From the NCBI GenBank assembly GCA_002633005.1, contig NMRA01000045.1, positions 799,552-863,551 on the forward strand: a stretch of DNA of 64,000 nt, given 5' to 3'. The notes beneath the pieces are model-generated. The model saw only the letters and a list, made by a program, of their open reading frames with translations. It did no database searches and was not told where the DNA came from. A program made the position numbers and the translations under genes. The DNA comes from Phoronis australis. Lineage: Eukaryota > Phoronida > Phoronidae. This document shows positions 47,801 through 57,900 of this stretch, one piece after another (the stretch's first letter is position 1; the number at the start of each line of letters is the position of its first letter).

Positions 47801-50727
47801 GTTATTGAAGCTTTAGCCAGCGTAACACGTGTTAAGACAGGAAACATGCTTTATAGATATCTGAGTGGCCAATGACAGTTAGGCAAGCAGTCTGTAGCAA
47901 AGTGGAGCCATGGTAGTAAAAAAATATTAAAGGCCATTGCCAACGATAAAATGTGAAACTGTAAGAAACATGAGAAGATATGAAATGTAAAATTTTGATT
48001 GATTACTTAAAAACCCATTATTTCAAGGGTATGCTAGTCTGGGTTCATGTCAATGCATTTTTGGATGGATTGCTGTGCCCCCTAGTAGCAGTTTTATTAG
48101 CTGTTTACACTTGCATCTTGTATCTTCGGAGATCCTTGATGGATATTTATAAAATTTGGCAAATGGAAATTGAGTCGGTCTCTCTGTCCACCCAGGTGCT
48201 CAATGAAACATTATTAAGGTAGTTGTGTTTCTTAGAGCAACACTGACATTAATTTTTGGAAAGTGCCAACTAATGTGGCACCCCCTATTGGAAGTTTTGT
48301 TTTTTACATCCTCTGTCTCTTCAGTTCCTTGATGGATCTTCATGAGGTTTGGCAAATTCATTTCTGTTTTTGGATAGAATAATTGTATTGTATGCCTGGC
48401 CTTTGGCATCCTCTCTATTGCTCAATCCACTCTGAGAAGGATGAAAATTGACACATGTTTTCTATTGGGAAGAGCACCGCTGATGGTTATTTTCGGATGG
48501 GTTGATTGCTGTGATGCCCCCTAGTGGCAATTTTTTTGTCTGTGGCTCAATATCGGTGAAATTAATATATTGGTATGTGTGTTTTATTGTGGTGAATAAA
48601 ATTGACAAGAATTTTGGAACGAATCCAAGTACTGTTGAGTCCCTTAGTGGCAATTTTGGTTTTCTTTGTGTTTGCCTTGATATCTACAAAGTTCCGTGCT
48701 GGAAGTTCATTGAATGTGCCTAATAGGTTACTATCATGTAAACACCTGCTTGAATTTGGCTTATTTTGCACCTCCTAGTAGCCTGTGTCTGTTCTTTGTC
48801 ATCCGCCTCCCGGTCATTCAACTTGCTTTGCACCCTCTAGAGGCTGTTATAATAATTTTTTTAATATTAGACCGGCATCCCAGAGCACTTAGCATAGATG
48901 AACGAGGTGCCAACATCTGTCCTCTGGAGCACCTAGAGTGCATTTCAGTATATACTGAAATGGATGTCTGTCATGGGTCATTTGGTGTTCAGGGTGGTAA
49001 GATTGCTTGTTTTAGAACAGTTTGGCCGGTAGCTTGAATATCTAATCTAATCTAGCTCATTTTTGCCCCCCTTGCAAGGTCCCTAAGGTTCATACTAAGA
49101 GTGCAGACACCGGCAGATGTCCATTTCTGTACATACTGATATGGACTCTTAGTGCTCTGGTGGTCAGATGTTGGTACCTCATTCATCTATGGTAAGGGCT
49201 TTGGGCTGCCGGTCAGGTCCATATTGCTCCATTTTGTGAAAATGTTTATAATAATGATGATCTGTTGTTTTTGTGTGGTATGTGGTGCACACAATGGGTG
49301 GATATTAACCCTCAACGTTGCTCTTGATAAATTACCTACGAGCAAAGACAACTATTACTTAACTATACACTATTTGTCGTTTTTCAGAGATACTACCAGA
49401 GTTGTTCTGAAGGGCGTAAAAACTGTGAGGACAACGTTCACATGCGCCGCTTCCATACAAAAAAATACGAAACGGTACAGCGTCGTAATCCGGTACGTTG
49501 GGTAGTTGTGTTTCATAGCTTGTGTCTATAATCCAAAACACATGGACTCTTTCAGAGCTTGTGTCCGTTGATCCAAAACTATTGTTTCACATGTGTAATT
49601 CTGGATTGTACTCACAAGTCCAGTGTCTAACCCAATTTGCGTGTTACATTTGAACCAAAAGTAATCAGTTCCACATCATATTAATTAAGCGTAGTGTAAT
49701 TCTTTGTCAGTTGACTGCTTGCGTCTTGACGGGGGACCACATGAAGTGTACCAGAAACTTAATGAAGAGGAAAGAAAGCTACTTACTATTCCACAATTAG
49801 AACAAATTCAGTGCAAGTAAATCTCGTGTTGTTAAGTAAAGATCCGATGTGCTGCGATTGTAAGGGCACGACACATGAATGTCTACGGTCATTTGTTGCT
49901 AAACTTACTACTTTCAAGAGTCGCATTTGATACACGAATGTCTACGGTCATTTGTTGCTAAACTTACTACTTTCAAGAGTCGCATTTGTAGCAGCATAAA
50001 TAAGTAGTAAGACTTTAATGTGTCCGTGATTCTATAAAGCACAACTGCAGGATTAAAATGTTCTCCAAGGCATTATGGTGAACTCCAAACTATGATTGAA
50101 TCTATACTTTAATGTAGCGCATAGACTATTGATTGCATTGATAACTTGGCGATTGATGTACACAAGCGTAGTTCATCAAAGTTTGTTGTAGTCCACGCAG
50201 GTGCTATGGAGAAGAGATTTTGACCAATCGGAAGACAATAAATAATAATGTTGTGTACGATGGTAATCAAGTTGTTGACAGAGTGCTGCTTGGTTTAGTT
50301 GTAGGTGCTGGAATTGGGTCAAACGTGCTGCGGATATTTGATGGACCATTGTGGTTGTGGTGGTGTGGGGAGGGGGGTTGCCAGAAGAGATAACAGCCAA
50401 CACGACAAGTCACGATGTCATTTGCATCTGAAATAAGCCAGAAAAAATCTGCAGGCGGTATTAACCATTGTGACAGGGAAACATTATTTTTTCTTTCTTT
50501 TGACTTGTTCTGTAGCATGGGTGTACTTATTTTTACTCTTTTCTACCTGGTTTTCTAGTGACTCAGTTCCGTTTGCATTTCAGCTCCAGGCGGCCGAAGA
50601 CGTCCACCTAGTGGTTCACCCAGGTACCTATGCCGTGTCATCAGGGGCGTGGGGCAGCTCACACCAACAGACCCACGTGGTGCGCGTTGACCCAGGACAG
50701 AGTGTAAACCTCAACTTTGTTCTATGA
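41751..50727 (+). CDS. AKIP1: A-kinase interacting protein 1 (AKIP1) homologue, four exons seen
   Basis: AKIP1 (BCA3) binds the catalytic subunit of protein kinase A and NF-kB p65 and acts in nucleus, cytosol and mitochondria. Four exons, 41751-41897, 43570-43650, 49388-49492 and 50584-50727, have GT..AG borders and all join in phase 0, giving 158 residues plus a missing N-terminus; human AKIP1 is about 210. Exon 1 here carries SQRLGSDVLRRAKERRIEW, matching the human SARLALEVLERAKRRAVDW helix that binds PKA. Exon 2 ends with DDAFSTVLQYLSSTTRQCK, like human FRTMAEFMDYTSSQCGK. The last exon carries VHLVVHPGTYAVSSGAW and THVVRVDPGQSVNLNF, matching the human VYPGTYSVTVG and THVVAVDSGQSVDLVF. The family tail, the most conserved part, is intact. 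The ATG exon should lie left of 41751 and was not found, and an exon may be missing between 49492 and 50584. The 1.05-kb duplication at 44446-46554 lies inside its third intron-equivalent space (43651-49387). Confidence 0.85.
42450..43080. other. Degenerate coding-like stretch inside the AKIP1 gene
   Basis: Several protein-like pieces lie here in different frames. Plus strand: TAMQLLQVMAILKKRKSTSE with SEIVNFPDSQHDRDSL (42835-42960), then in another frame KPGLPQEFVLYGVGNDHGCN (about 42967-43030). Minus strand: TPDKAFIAKGMTFEVK and VPPFRFDLIDRVEERLHVSP (about 42465-42600), broken by a TGA. The frame changes suggest a decayed mobile element or pseudogene; I cannot name it. Confidence 0.25.
43570..43650 (+). 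CDS. AKIP1: AKIP1 exon, middle segment
   Basis: 27 codons between acceptor ATCTTTACAG and donor AAA|GTGAGT. Reads DPHVYTTIDDAFSTVLQYLS then STTRQCK, in phase 0 at both ends. Confidence 0.75.
44338..44355 (+). repeat. Poly-T tract (18 T)
   Basis: A run of 18 thymines, about 90 bp left of the first copy of the 1.05-kb duplication. Confidence 0.95.
44446..45497 (+). repeat. 1.05-kb direct duplication, left copy
   Basis: Nearly identical (by eye about 98%, with small indels) to 45499-46554. It starts TTCTCACAGCTATATGATCA and ends CTCCTTTAAGAAAC. The copies are separated only by one N. It contains an internal inverted repeat (about 44936-45062; GACAGTTCGTTATTGC against GAGTAACGAACTGTC). Probably an assembly artefact. 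Confidence 0.9.
45498..45498. other. Single N at duplication junction
   Basis: The unknown base sits exactly between the two copies, marking a contig join. Confidence 0.95.
45499..46554 (+). repeat. 1.05-kb direct duplication, right copy
   Basis: Second copy of 44446-45497. Differences include an extra AGC near 45785 and scattered single bases such as TTCCGG against TTCCTG, the level expected between alleles. Confidence 0.9.
46560..46850 (+). repeat. Dispersed repeat family E, plus copy
   Basis: Contains TCATTATTTTGACTTTATTT, GCAAAAACTTTTGTTACAG, CAAGCCTATTTGTGT and TACATCACCTGAAAG. Matches the minus strand of 55670-55960 and 56905-57200. Frames through the copies encode similar peptides (YFDFICAKTF against YFDFIYAKTF), but that follows from DNA similarity. 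Confidence 0.75.
47230..47680 (+). repeat. Degenerate tandem repeat, about 110-120 bp, four units
   Basis: The theme GGTCATTGACTGACCTAGAA followed by ATGRTGAAAGTGCAAAGCAT recurs near 47270, 47400, 47515 and 47627 with divergence. Confidence 0.6.
48060..48860 (+). repeat. Degenerate tandem array carrying CTCF-like motifs
   Basis: Diverged units of about 60-230 bp share the words TGGATGGATTGCTGTG and GCCCCCTAGTGGCAATTTT. The CCCCTAGTGG core recurs near 48078, 48281, 48517, 48640, 48770 and 48830. On the minus strand the best copy (48514-48530) reads TGCCACTAGGGGGCA, equal to the vertebrate CTCF core. The other copies differ by one to a few bases. Confidence 0.6.
49388..49492 (+). CDS. AKIP1: AKIP1 exon, basic segment
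   Basis: 35 codons between acceptor CGTTTTTCAG and donor CCG|GTACGT. Reads RYYQSCSEGRKNCEDNVHMR then RFHTKKYETVQRRNP. The RYY start fits human KYYSSVPEEGG, directly after the QCK that ends the previous exon. Confidence 0.75.
49692..49823 (+). other. Unplaced ORF behind an acceptor
   Basis: After TTCTTTGTCAG a frame reads DCLRLDGGPHEVYQKLNEEE then RKLLTIPQLEQIQCK and stop. It lies between the last two AKIP1 exons, but its phase does not fit theirs and no matching donor is seen. It may be chance or an alternative exon. Confidence 0.15.
49873..49990 (+). repeat. 59-bp tandem duplication, two units
   Basis: GAATGTCTACGGTCATTTGT through TCAAGAGTCGCATTTG occurs twice with a 59-bp period and almost no differences. 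Confidence 0.95.
50584..50727 (+). CDS. AKIP1: AKIP1 last exon
   Basis: 47 codons and TGA (50725-50727). The acceptor is either CATTTCAG (exon from 50584) or CTCCAG (from 50590); both keep phase 0. This exon encodes the family's conserved C-terminal domain. Confidence 0.85.
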   Translation, partial: LQAAEDVHLVVHPGTYAVSSGAWGSSHQQTHVVRVDPGQSVNLNFVL

Positions 50728-53700
50728 TGTGGTTTTAGAATTTCCTAATGTCAGTAGAAAGATTTTAATGTCATGCTTTTGTGAAGCGACAGTGAATGGT
50801 CATATGGGCGGTTTTACCTACTCCATGTCTGCAATTTGAGATTTATGTAGAACAACTAGACTCGAGGTCTAACCTTTGTACTTGAAATTGAACTTAATAT
50901 TATTTTTGATATTTTACAATTTATTCATATTTTTGATATTTTACTATTTATTTTTGTGCAAGTGCCAGATAAATGTCTATTAGTCTGCTCGAATACACTA
51001 TGATTTACGTGGATAACTGTCTAATCCTAGCTTGCTCTTGATGACTTTAATACTATGAGTTTGAGGCTGAACTGGAAAGCAAGAGTTTTTATTCGGCAGC
51101 TCGAATCTAGATGTCATCAACTGTGAACCTTGGACTGGGCACTCGTTAGGTTAAACCATAAATGTACTTGGACACACTGGATAATAGATACTTGTCTTGA
51201 ATTCACATAAAAGTAGACATAAAGTGTCAAAAATATTTTCAAGTTCAATTTCGAGTACAGAGTACAGACATTAGATCGCGGATGCTAGGGTAGGGTTGCA
51301 ACAGGTCACAGTGTTCAATTCAATTCTGATTTTCGCCCTCGGTTCTCATAGTTCCTGCCATAGTCACGGTGGGCGCATAAAATGTGTATTTTGCTGATCT
51401 CTTCAAAAATGTAAACTTTGTCTTTTTGTTTGGAAACTTTAGCGAAAACTGCGAGATGCAATGATTTTAGAAACAATGATCTTGACATGTAGGAGTCGAA
51501 GAGTATGCCATTCTTTTGAGAAACGCTATTACGAATGACATCAAACAAGTTTGTTGCGAAACCTATCCATTAACACCTAATATTCAAGAAATACGGAATT
51601 AATATTACTGCTATTGATCGAATACAATGTATCGGTTGCAACCCTAATCAGCTGGGGTTATAGGTCAAAAGTTTGGCATAGTTACGGTGAGTGTGGTATG
51701 TGAAAAACTGACGTGTATGTGACCAAGTTTGTCTGGTGATACTTGGTGCTACCTGGTGGCACACAAAGGAACTATTATTTTGCATTGGGTGGCATTAGGT
51801 GCATTTTATGACTGGTGAAAATTACCATTCATGAGTTTTAGACTGCTTTCAGATGTCCCCAAGAAGTTGTCACCAACTTTGTCAATCGCATTTTCCTGAA
51901 TAGGAATGACGAAATGCAGTTCTGGTATATTTGCACTTGAACTTCCTGTTAAATGCGCATCAGTCAAAAAATGCTCATACCATTTTATCATACCCACTAC
52001 ATTACTAGATGGCATACCACTATCATGTTGGTTATTTGCTATTTTTTGAATGGGTTTACAGCAAGAATTTTGATACTAGTTCTTATTGCCGAGAGGTGAT
52101 TTCGATTTAAAAATCCACAATCAACACCATGCTTTGTAAAAGTTTTGTAAAGCTTTTAATATCTGTATTATTTTTGTATAGTTAATAAATGTATTTATTT
52201 ATTTGAAATATGCTGCCTTCTACTCTGGATGATCCAGAAATACAGGACATGCTGAAAATAATGTAATTGATGAAGAATTCCAGACATGACGGCTAGATAA
52301 AAGTGAAATTCACCATGGTGATAGAAATTTAACAAGACGGAAACGATTCCCTGTAATTAGGAAACTGCCGTAATGATTAGTCATTCTCGGTCATTTTTGC
52401 TGTAAACAGAATTAGTGGTCTTTGTGGGCAATGTTTTTTTTAGTTACTTTGGACATGTGTATTATTGCGCTTTTTTGTATTCAATTGCTGAGATTTTTGT
52501 CAAGATGTATACTTTTAGGCATTTTGTGACCGGGAAGTACCAAAATTGAGGGGTTGTATGTTAAGCAAGCTCTACTTTAGACACGCGACTTCTTGGAACT
52601 TGAACATAAAAATAATTCATTGCACCCACTGCCTGCAAAGTGGACACTAGGAATACAACAGAACTATTGTGTTCATTTCCTGTTTATTAAAACAGATATT
52701 ATATTTACAATGCTAAAACAAGACCTGCAAATATTCCAATTAAGTGTAAACCATCAACCCGTCGGCACAACGAACCTTGTTTGACTAATTGCAATGTGCG
52801 TGCTTTTGATGCAGCAGAACACAGGATCTGTCTAAATTGAGACTCCACACGTGTTTAACAAGCTTTGTAGAGAGTGATCTCCCTAAAATGTGATCAACAA
52901 AACTTGCTCTAAGTAGAATTCAGTCTGTAAGGTGAAGGAAAACTTGTCATGCCAAAGATTTACGAAAAAAAATCTTCAAAGAATGACTCAATAGAGTGGA
53001 AAACTGGCATTTTATTTTTGTTCAATTTCTGAATTTTTGAAATTTTATCAAGTTGTCACAGTGCAGATGCAGTGCAGATCTTTCCAAATATTTGGTAAAT
53101 TTTTGAGCTCTTGCAGCAAATACAGTGAGCTTTTTTGAAAACTTGAAAAATGTCAATTAGCATTTTTTGTCTCAAAATAAAATTTTTACCATTGGTAATC
53201 CTCATAAGGATTAATGATACACCTTGTTTTTTTATAGTTTTCAACATTAATAAGTCATCCCATAGCTTCAAGTTCCAAATAACACATTTTCAGACACACT
53301 TAATCGTGTCATTGCCTGGCACAAATAACATCCAGGCATGCCATGGTAATAACATTATCCAGTCATAACATTAGAACGCAGAATACATACATGCCCATCT
53401 TTACTATTCACTCTGACCAGCATACTGAACATACTAAATGCACCACATTGAACACAATAGAAATATTGTATACAACAGAGTGGTAACAAGCCTCTTGCGC
53501 CCCTAAGCTACAAGATTCTGGGAGCCTGTGAAATTGGAGCTGCCCCCGCCACAATTTTCAAATCCCTCCCCCACTATCAGTTTTAGCTTTCCGTCTCCAC
53601 CTTTACCCCATTCAACAAAATATCAAGTTTAAGTCAAAGTACCTGTGGCTGTGAAGTAGGGCCCCTGGTTTGTACAATATTTGTGCCTTAACAGCTTAAC

Positions 53701-54891
53701 ATATAATTTGGCACTGGCAAAGCATGAATAAGATCTAATGCAAGTTTTAGTGATTGTAGATATGACTTGTGGCTTCTCAACAAGAGGATTATTTTCCCTT
53801 CTGTCGCAGTTGGAATCTGCAACTTCTTTATTTGACAATAGTCTAACAGAATAGTACTAGAAAAACTGACACACTGACTAAACAAAATTCATTCCATCAA
53901 CTAAAAATCTATCAACCTAATCCACATCAGACTTCACTTCTGAATATTACTGTATTACTGATCTCACTAAATAACAGATAAACATCAGCAGAACTTCACA
54001 GTCTGAGAATAATGAACACACTACAGCGAGTAGAAATTTATTTGTCACCATGGACAATAGATGGTGTTCTAAAACAGTTCTGCAATCCTTGTCATATTTT
54101 TTCTCAACTGGATACTAACCCATTGGCCTTACCCACAATGCTCATTAGCCAGTGTCAAGTTATGGCTGTTTAGTGTTACTTAGTGACATTCATTGAAAAG
54201 TAGCCACTCCCATGGGATTGATTAGCCATTGAAACCTTCACAGGTATTTTCCTCGTTTTGGGAACTTGAATTCACAAATGTAATAAGCCACACAGTAAGG
54301 GTTAAGAAAGTTAAAGGATCGTGACAGAATGACTGCACGATAAAATATTTAGACACATTACCTGCAAATGTGAATAACTATTTACAGACACACGGTCAAA
54401 TACAGAAACCTTGGTCTAAACTCTGCATATCGAAACATACTGTAGGTAGTTGCCTCGGCCATTAAAACATCATACTTTCCCTTGAAGAAGCAGGACTGCT
54501 GACAGATCTAGAACACTTCAAGTGGCAGTCTGACAACAATGTCCCAAAGGACAACTCTTCGCAACATCCTTAAAATGGCAACTATGCCATTTTTGTTTTT
54601 AGCCCACTTCCAGAGGGGGGGGGGTAGTCAAGGCCCACCTAAATCAGCCTTTAGGGGTGTGAAATGCAAATTCGCAGAGCATAAATATCTCTGACACAGA
54701 TAAACACAATACAGTTTTGACAACATATTAGGACTGTCAGATAGCCTCCTGATGACGTGCTGTAGTCAATACACTCCTGAAATGCTGTTCAAATATTTTC
54801 AAATCCATTCCTACTGACGAGACTTATAGTCCACTTCTGCTTGAAGACACGTCGAGGTTCATGTCAAATTTTGTGAATGTGTCCGTGAGCA
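50728..54891. other. Convergent intergenic region and 3' UTRs
   Basis: Between the AKIP1 stop and the minus-strand gene's stop. A plus-strand AATAAA at 52184-52189 and a minus-strand AATAAA (plus TTTATT at 54037-54042) are possible poly(A) signals. No further exon was recognised. Confidence 0.4.
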
Positions 54892-54993
54892 TCATCTTCG
54901 CGTTGAACACGAACTAACTTGCGATACTACACGAAGAAGAGCTTTGTTTTCTCCGTGTAATCTTTCGTTTTCATCGTCTAGCTCGTCAAGATC
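54892..54993 (-). CDS. Coiled-coil gene, last exon (leucine zipper)
   Basis: 33 codons and TGA behind acceptor AACTTTGCAG. Heptad leucines and the DENERLHGENKALLRVVS stretch match the PPP1R12-type zipper. Phase 0 start. Confidence 0.7.
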   Translation of the reverse strand, partial: DLDELDDENERLHGENKALLRVVSQVSSCSTRR

Positions 54994-57900
54994 CTGCAAA
55001 GTTAGGGTTTCAAAATTATAGGCATACACATATTGTTTCAAACAGATAGAAAATATTCTGTCAGTTGGTAGTAATATGTATTGTGAAGGTCCAGTGCATT
55101 ATGAATGACACAAAGCTAATGAAATGGTATCCATGAAATTTGAATAGCCACATCCCAAAATACCACAGCGCTATAGAACTGCGGTATTTACCCACAATAC
55201 TACATTATCTATATGGCCCTTGTTCAACTGATGTCATGCTTATCACTATTTCACATCAAAACTAGTTCAACAGTTGTCATTCTTTTGTTAATAAATGTTT
55301 GCAAATGCCACAGTGAGTTGCTGTACGTAGTCATAAGCTGAGCGGGGCATGATATATCATTTTAACGTACTTGTCCAACTTAGTACAGAGGTGTGTTAGT
55401 GGCCTAACACTTTCCAAAACAGGGTTAATCATAGAATGGGCTTTCCTACCACAGCAAAAGAGAAGAATTACACTCGGGACCAGCCTATTCTTGGAATAAG
55501 CAAACCTGTTCTCTATCCAATTGATCAGTTAATCTTAAGGTTTTACAACTAAAAATTCACACATCATTTTGATAAAATTTTGTCCGAAATTGGTAAGATT
55601 TTACAATTCTGTAGCAGTATGTCCAATTCATTTTGGTTTAAGGTCTTGAGTCTTCGTTGCACCGCACTCGCATGAGAAGTGCAATGAACAACATTCCTTA
55701 AAACAAAGCTTGAAATGACCAATGAAAAAAAAGGAAAAATTTCCAGGTGATGTATCCTTCCACAAACATATAGGCTTGGGCGATAGAAATTTTTGTTGTG
55801 AAATTTAAGTGAAATAAAAGTTTTTGCATAAATAAAGTCAAAATAATGACAAAAAGAGAAGGAGAAAGAGAACACTGGAAATAAAATAAGAGGAAATCCT
55901 CTTAAAGGAGAAAAATTCCAAGCCCTGTAAGTTGTGCAATGAGCAGCAATCCTTAACAAAACCAGATTTTGGCACAACTTCTAAGTAAAACATTTTCTTT
56001 AAAATTAGCCCAGTAGCACAGCAGGACGTTCAAATGACTTACAAAAAGCACATCCTTCCTATAAAAATTCTATATCTGAGCATGGTAAAATAAACTACAC
56101 ACACCATACAAAAATAAAGTTGAACAAAACATAGCAATGCTAAACATTTGCAGAATATCAGAACAAAATGTGACGCATGCGATGAAAAAAATTGTCACAA
56201 ATTTGAAGCCAGAATCAATACTTTTATGCATAGTGTTGGGTACCAGTCCAGTATTGGAAAATCAGGGCAATACTGTCAATTAAATATTCATATTTTTCCA
56301 GTACCGAGTACTAAGTAAAATAAATTTGAGATNAGTGCATTATGAATGACACAAAGCTAATGAAATGGTGTCCATGAAATTTGAATAGTTACATCCCAAA
56401 ATACCACAGCGCTATAGAACTGCGGTATTTACCCACGATACTACATTATCTATATGGCCCTTGTTCAACTGATGTCATGCTTATCACTATTTCACATCAA
56501 AACTAGTTCAACAGTTGTCATTCTTATGTTAATAAATGTTTGCAAATGCCACAGTGAGTTGCTGTACGTAGTCATAAGCTGAGCGGGGCATGATATATCA
56601 TTTTAACGTACTTGTCCAACTTAGTGCAGAGGTGTGTTAGTGGCCTAACACTTTCCAAAACAGGATTAATCATAGAATGGGCTTTCCTACCACAGCAAAA
56701 GAGAAGAATTACACTCGGGACCAGCCTGTTCTTGGAATAAGCAAACCTGTTCTCTATCCAATTGATCAGTTAATCTTAAGGTTTTACAACTAAAAATTCA
56801 CACATCATTTTGATAAAATTTTGTCCGAAATTGGTGAGATTTTACAGTTTTGTAGCAGTATGTCCAATTCATTTTGGTTTAGGGTCTTGAGTCTTCGTTG
56901 CACCGCACTCGCATGAGAAGTGCAATGAACAACATTCCTTAAAACAAAGCTTGAAATGACCAATGAAAAAAAGGAAAAATTTCCAGGTGATGTATCCTTC
57001 CACAAACATATAGGCTTGGGCGATAGAAATTTTTGTTGTGAAATTTAAGTGAAATAAAAGTTTTTGCATAAATAAAGTCAAAATAATGACAAAAAGAGAA
57101 GGAGAAAGAGAACACTGGAAATAAAATAAGAGGAAATCCTCTTAAAGGAGAAAAATTCCAAGCCCTGTAAGTTGTGCAATGAGCAGCAATCCTTAACAAA
57201 ACCAGATTTTGGCACAACTTCTAAGTAAAACATTTTCTTTAAAATTAGCCCAGTAGCACAGCAGGACGTTCAAATGACTTACAAAAAGCACATCCTTCCT
57301 ATAAAAATTCTATATCTGAGCATGGTAAAATAAACTACACACACCATACAAAAATAAAGTTGAACAAAACATAGCAATGCTAAACATTTGCAGAATATCA
57401 GAACAAAATGTGACGCATGCGATGAAAAAAATTGTCACAAATTTGAAGCCAGAATCAATACTTTTATGCATAGTGTTGGGTACCAGTCCAGTATTGGAAA
57501 ATCAGGGCAATACTGTCAATTAAATATTCATATTTTTCCAGTACCGAGTACTAAGTAAAATAAATTTGAGATTTGTCTGGTATTTTAAACCGCGGGAGTA
57601 CCCGAATATATATGTCTGTGAGGTGGGTGTGCTGCGGGGAAATTAGGACAGTCACCCTTTTAGTTGGTTGGCAAGACGACAGCATACACTTTTAGAGACT
57701 GAGTGTGATCACAACACCTATTTTTTCGAGCTACAATGAAAAAGTCGCCCTGTTGTTGAGGTTTTTTTAAACTAATCATCTGTAGGAATTTCGAACCATA
57801 CAAAGAACGTATTCGTTATATTAAAATTGAATGCAACACCCTAGTAGAGTTCCAGCCCAAAAAGTGATCCCTTACATAGAAAATTTAATGGGAAAATATA

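Noticed and set aside
55564-57217. 137- and 92-codon minus-strand ORFs with similar peptides
   Set aside because: They lie in repeat family E and are doubled by the assembly artefact; similarity between the peptides follows from duplicated DNA.
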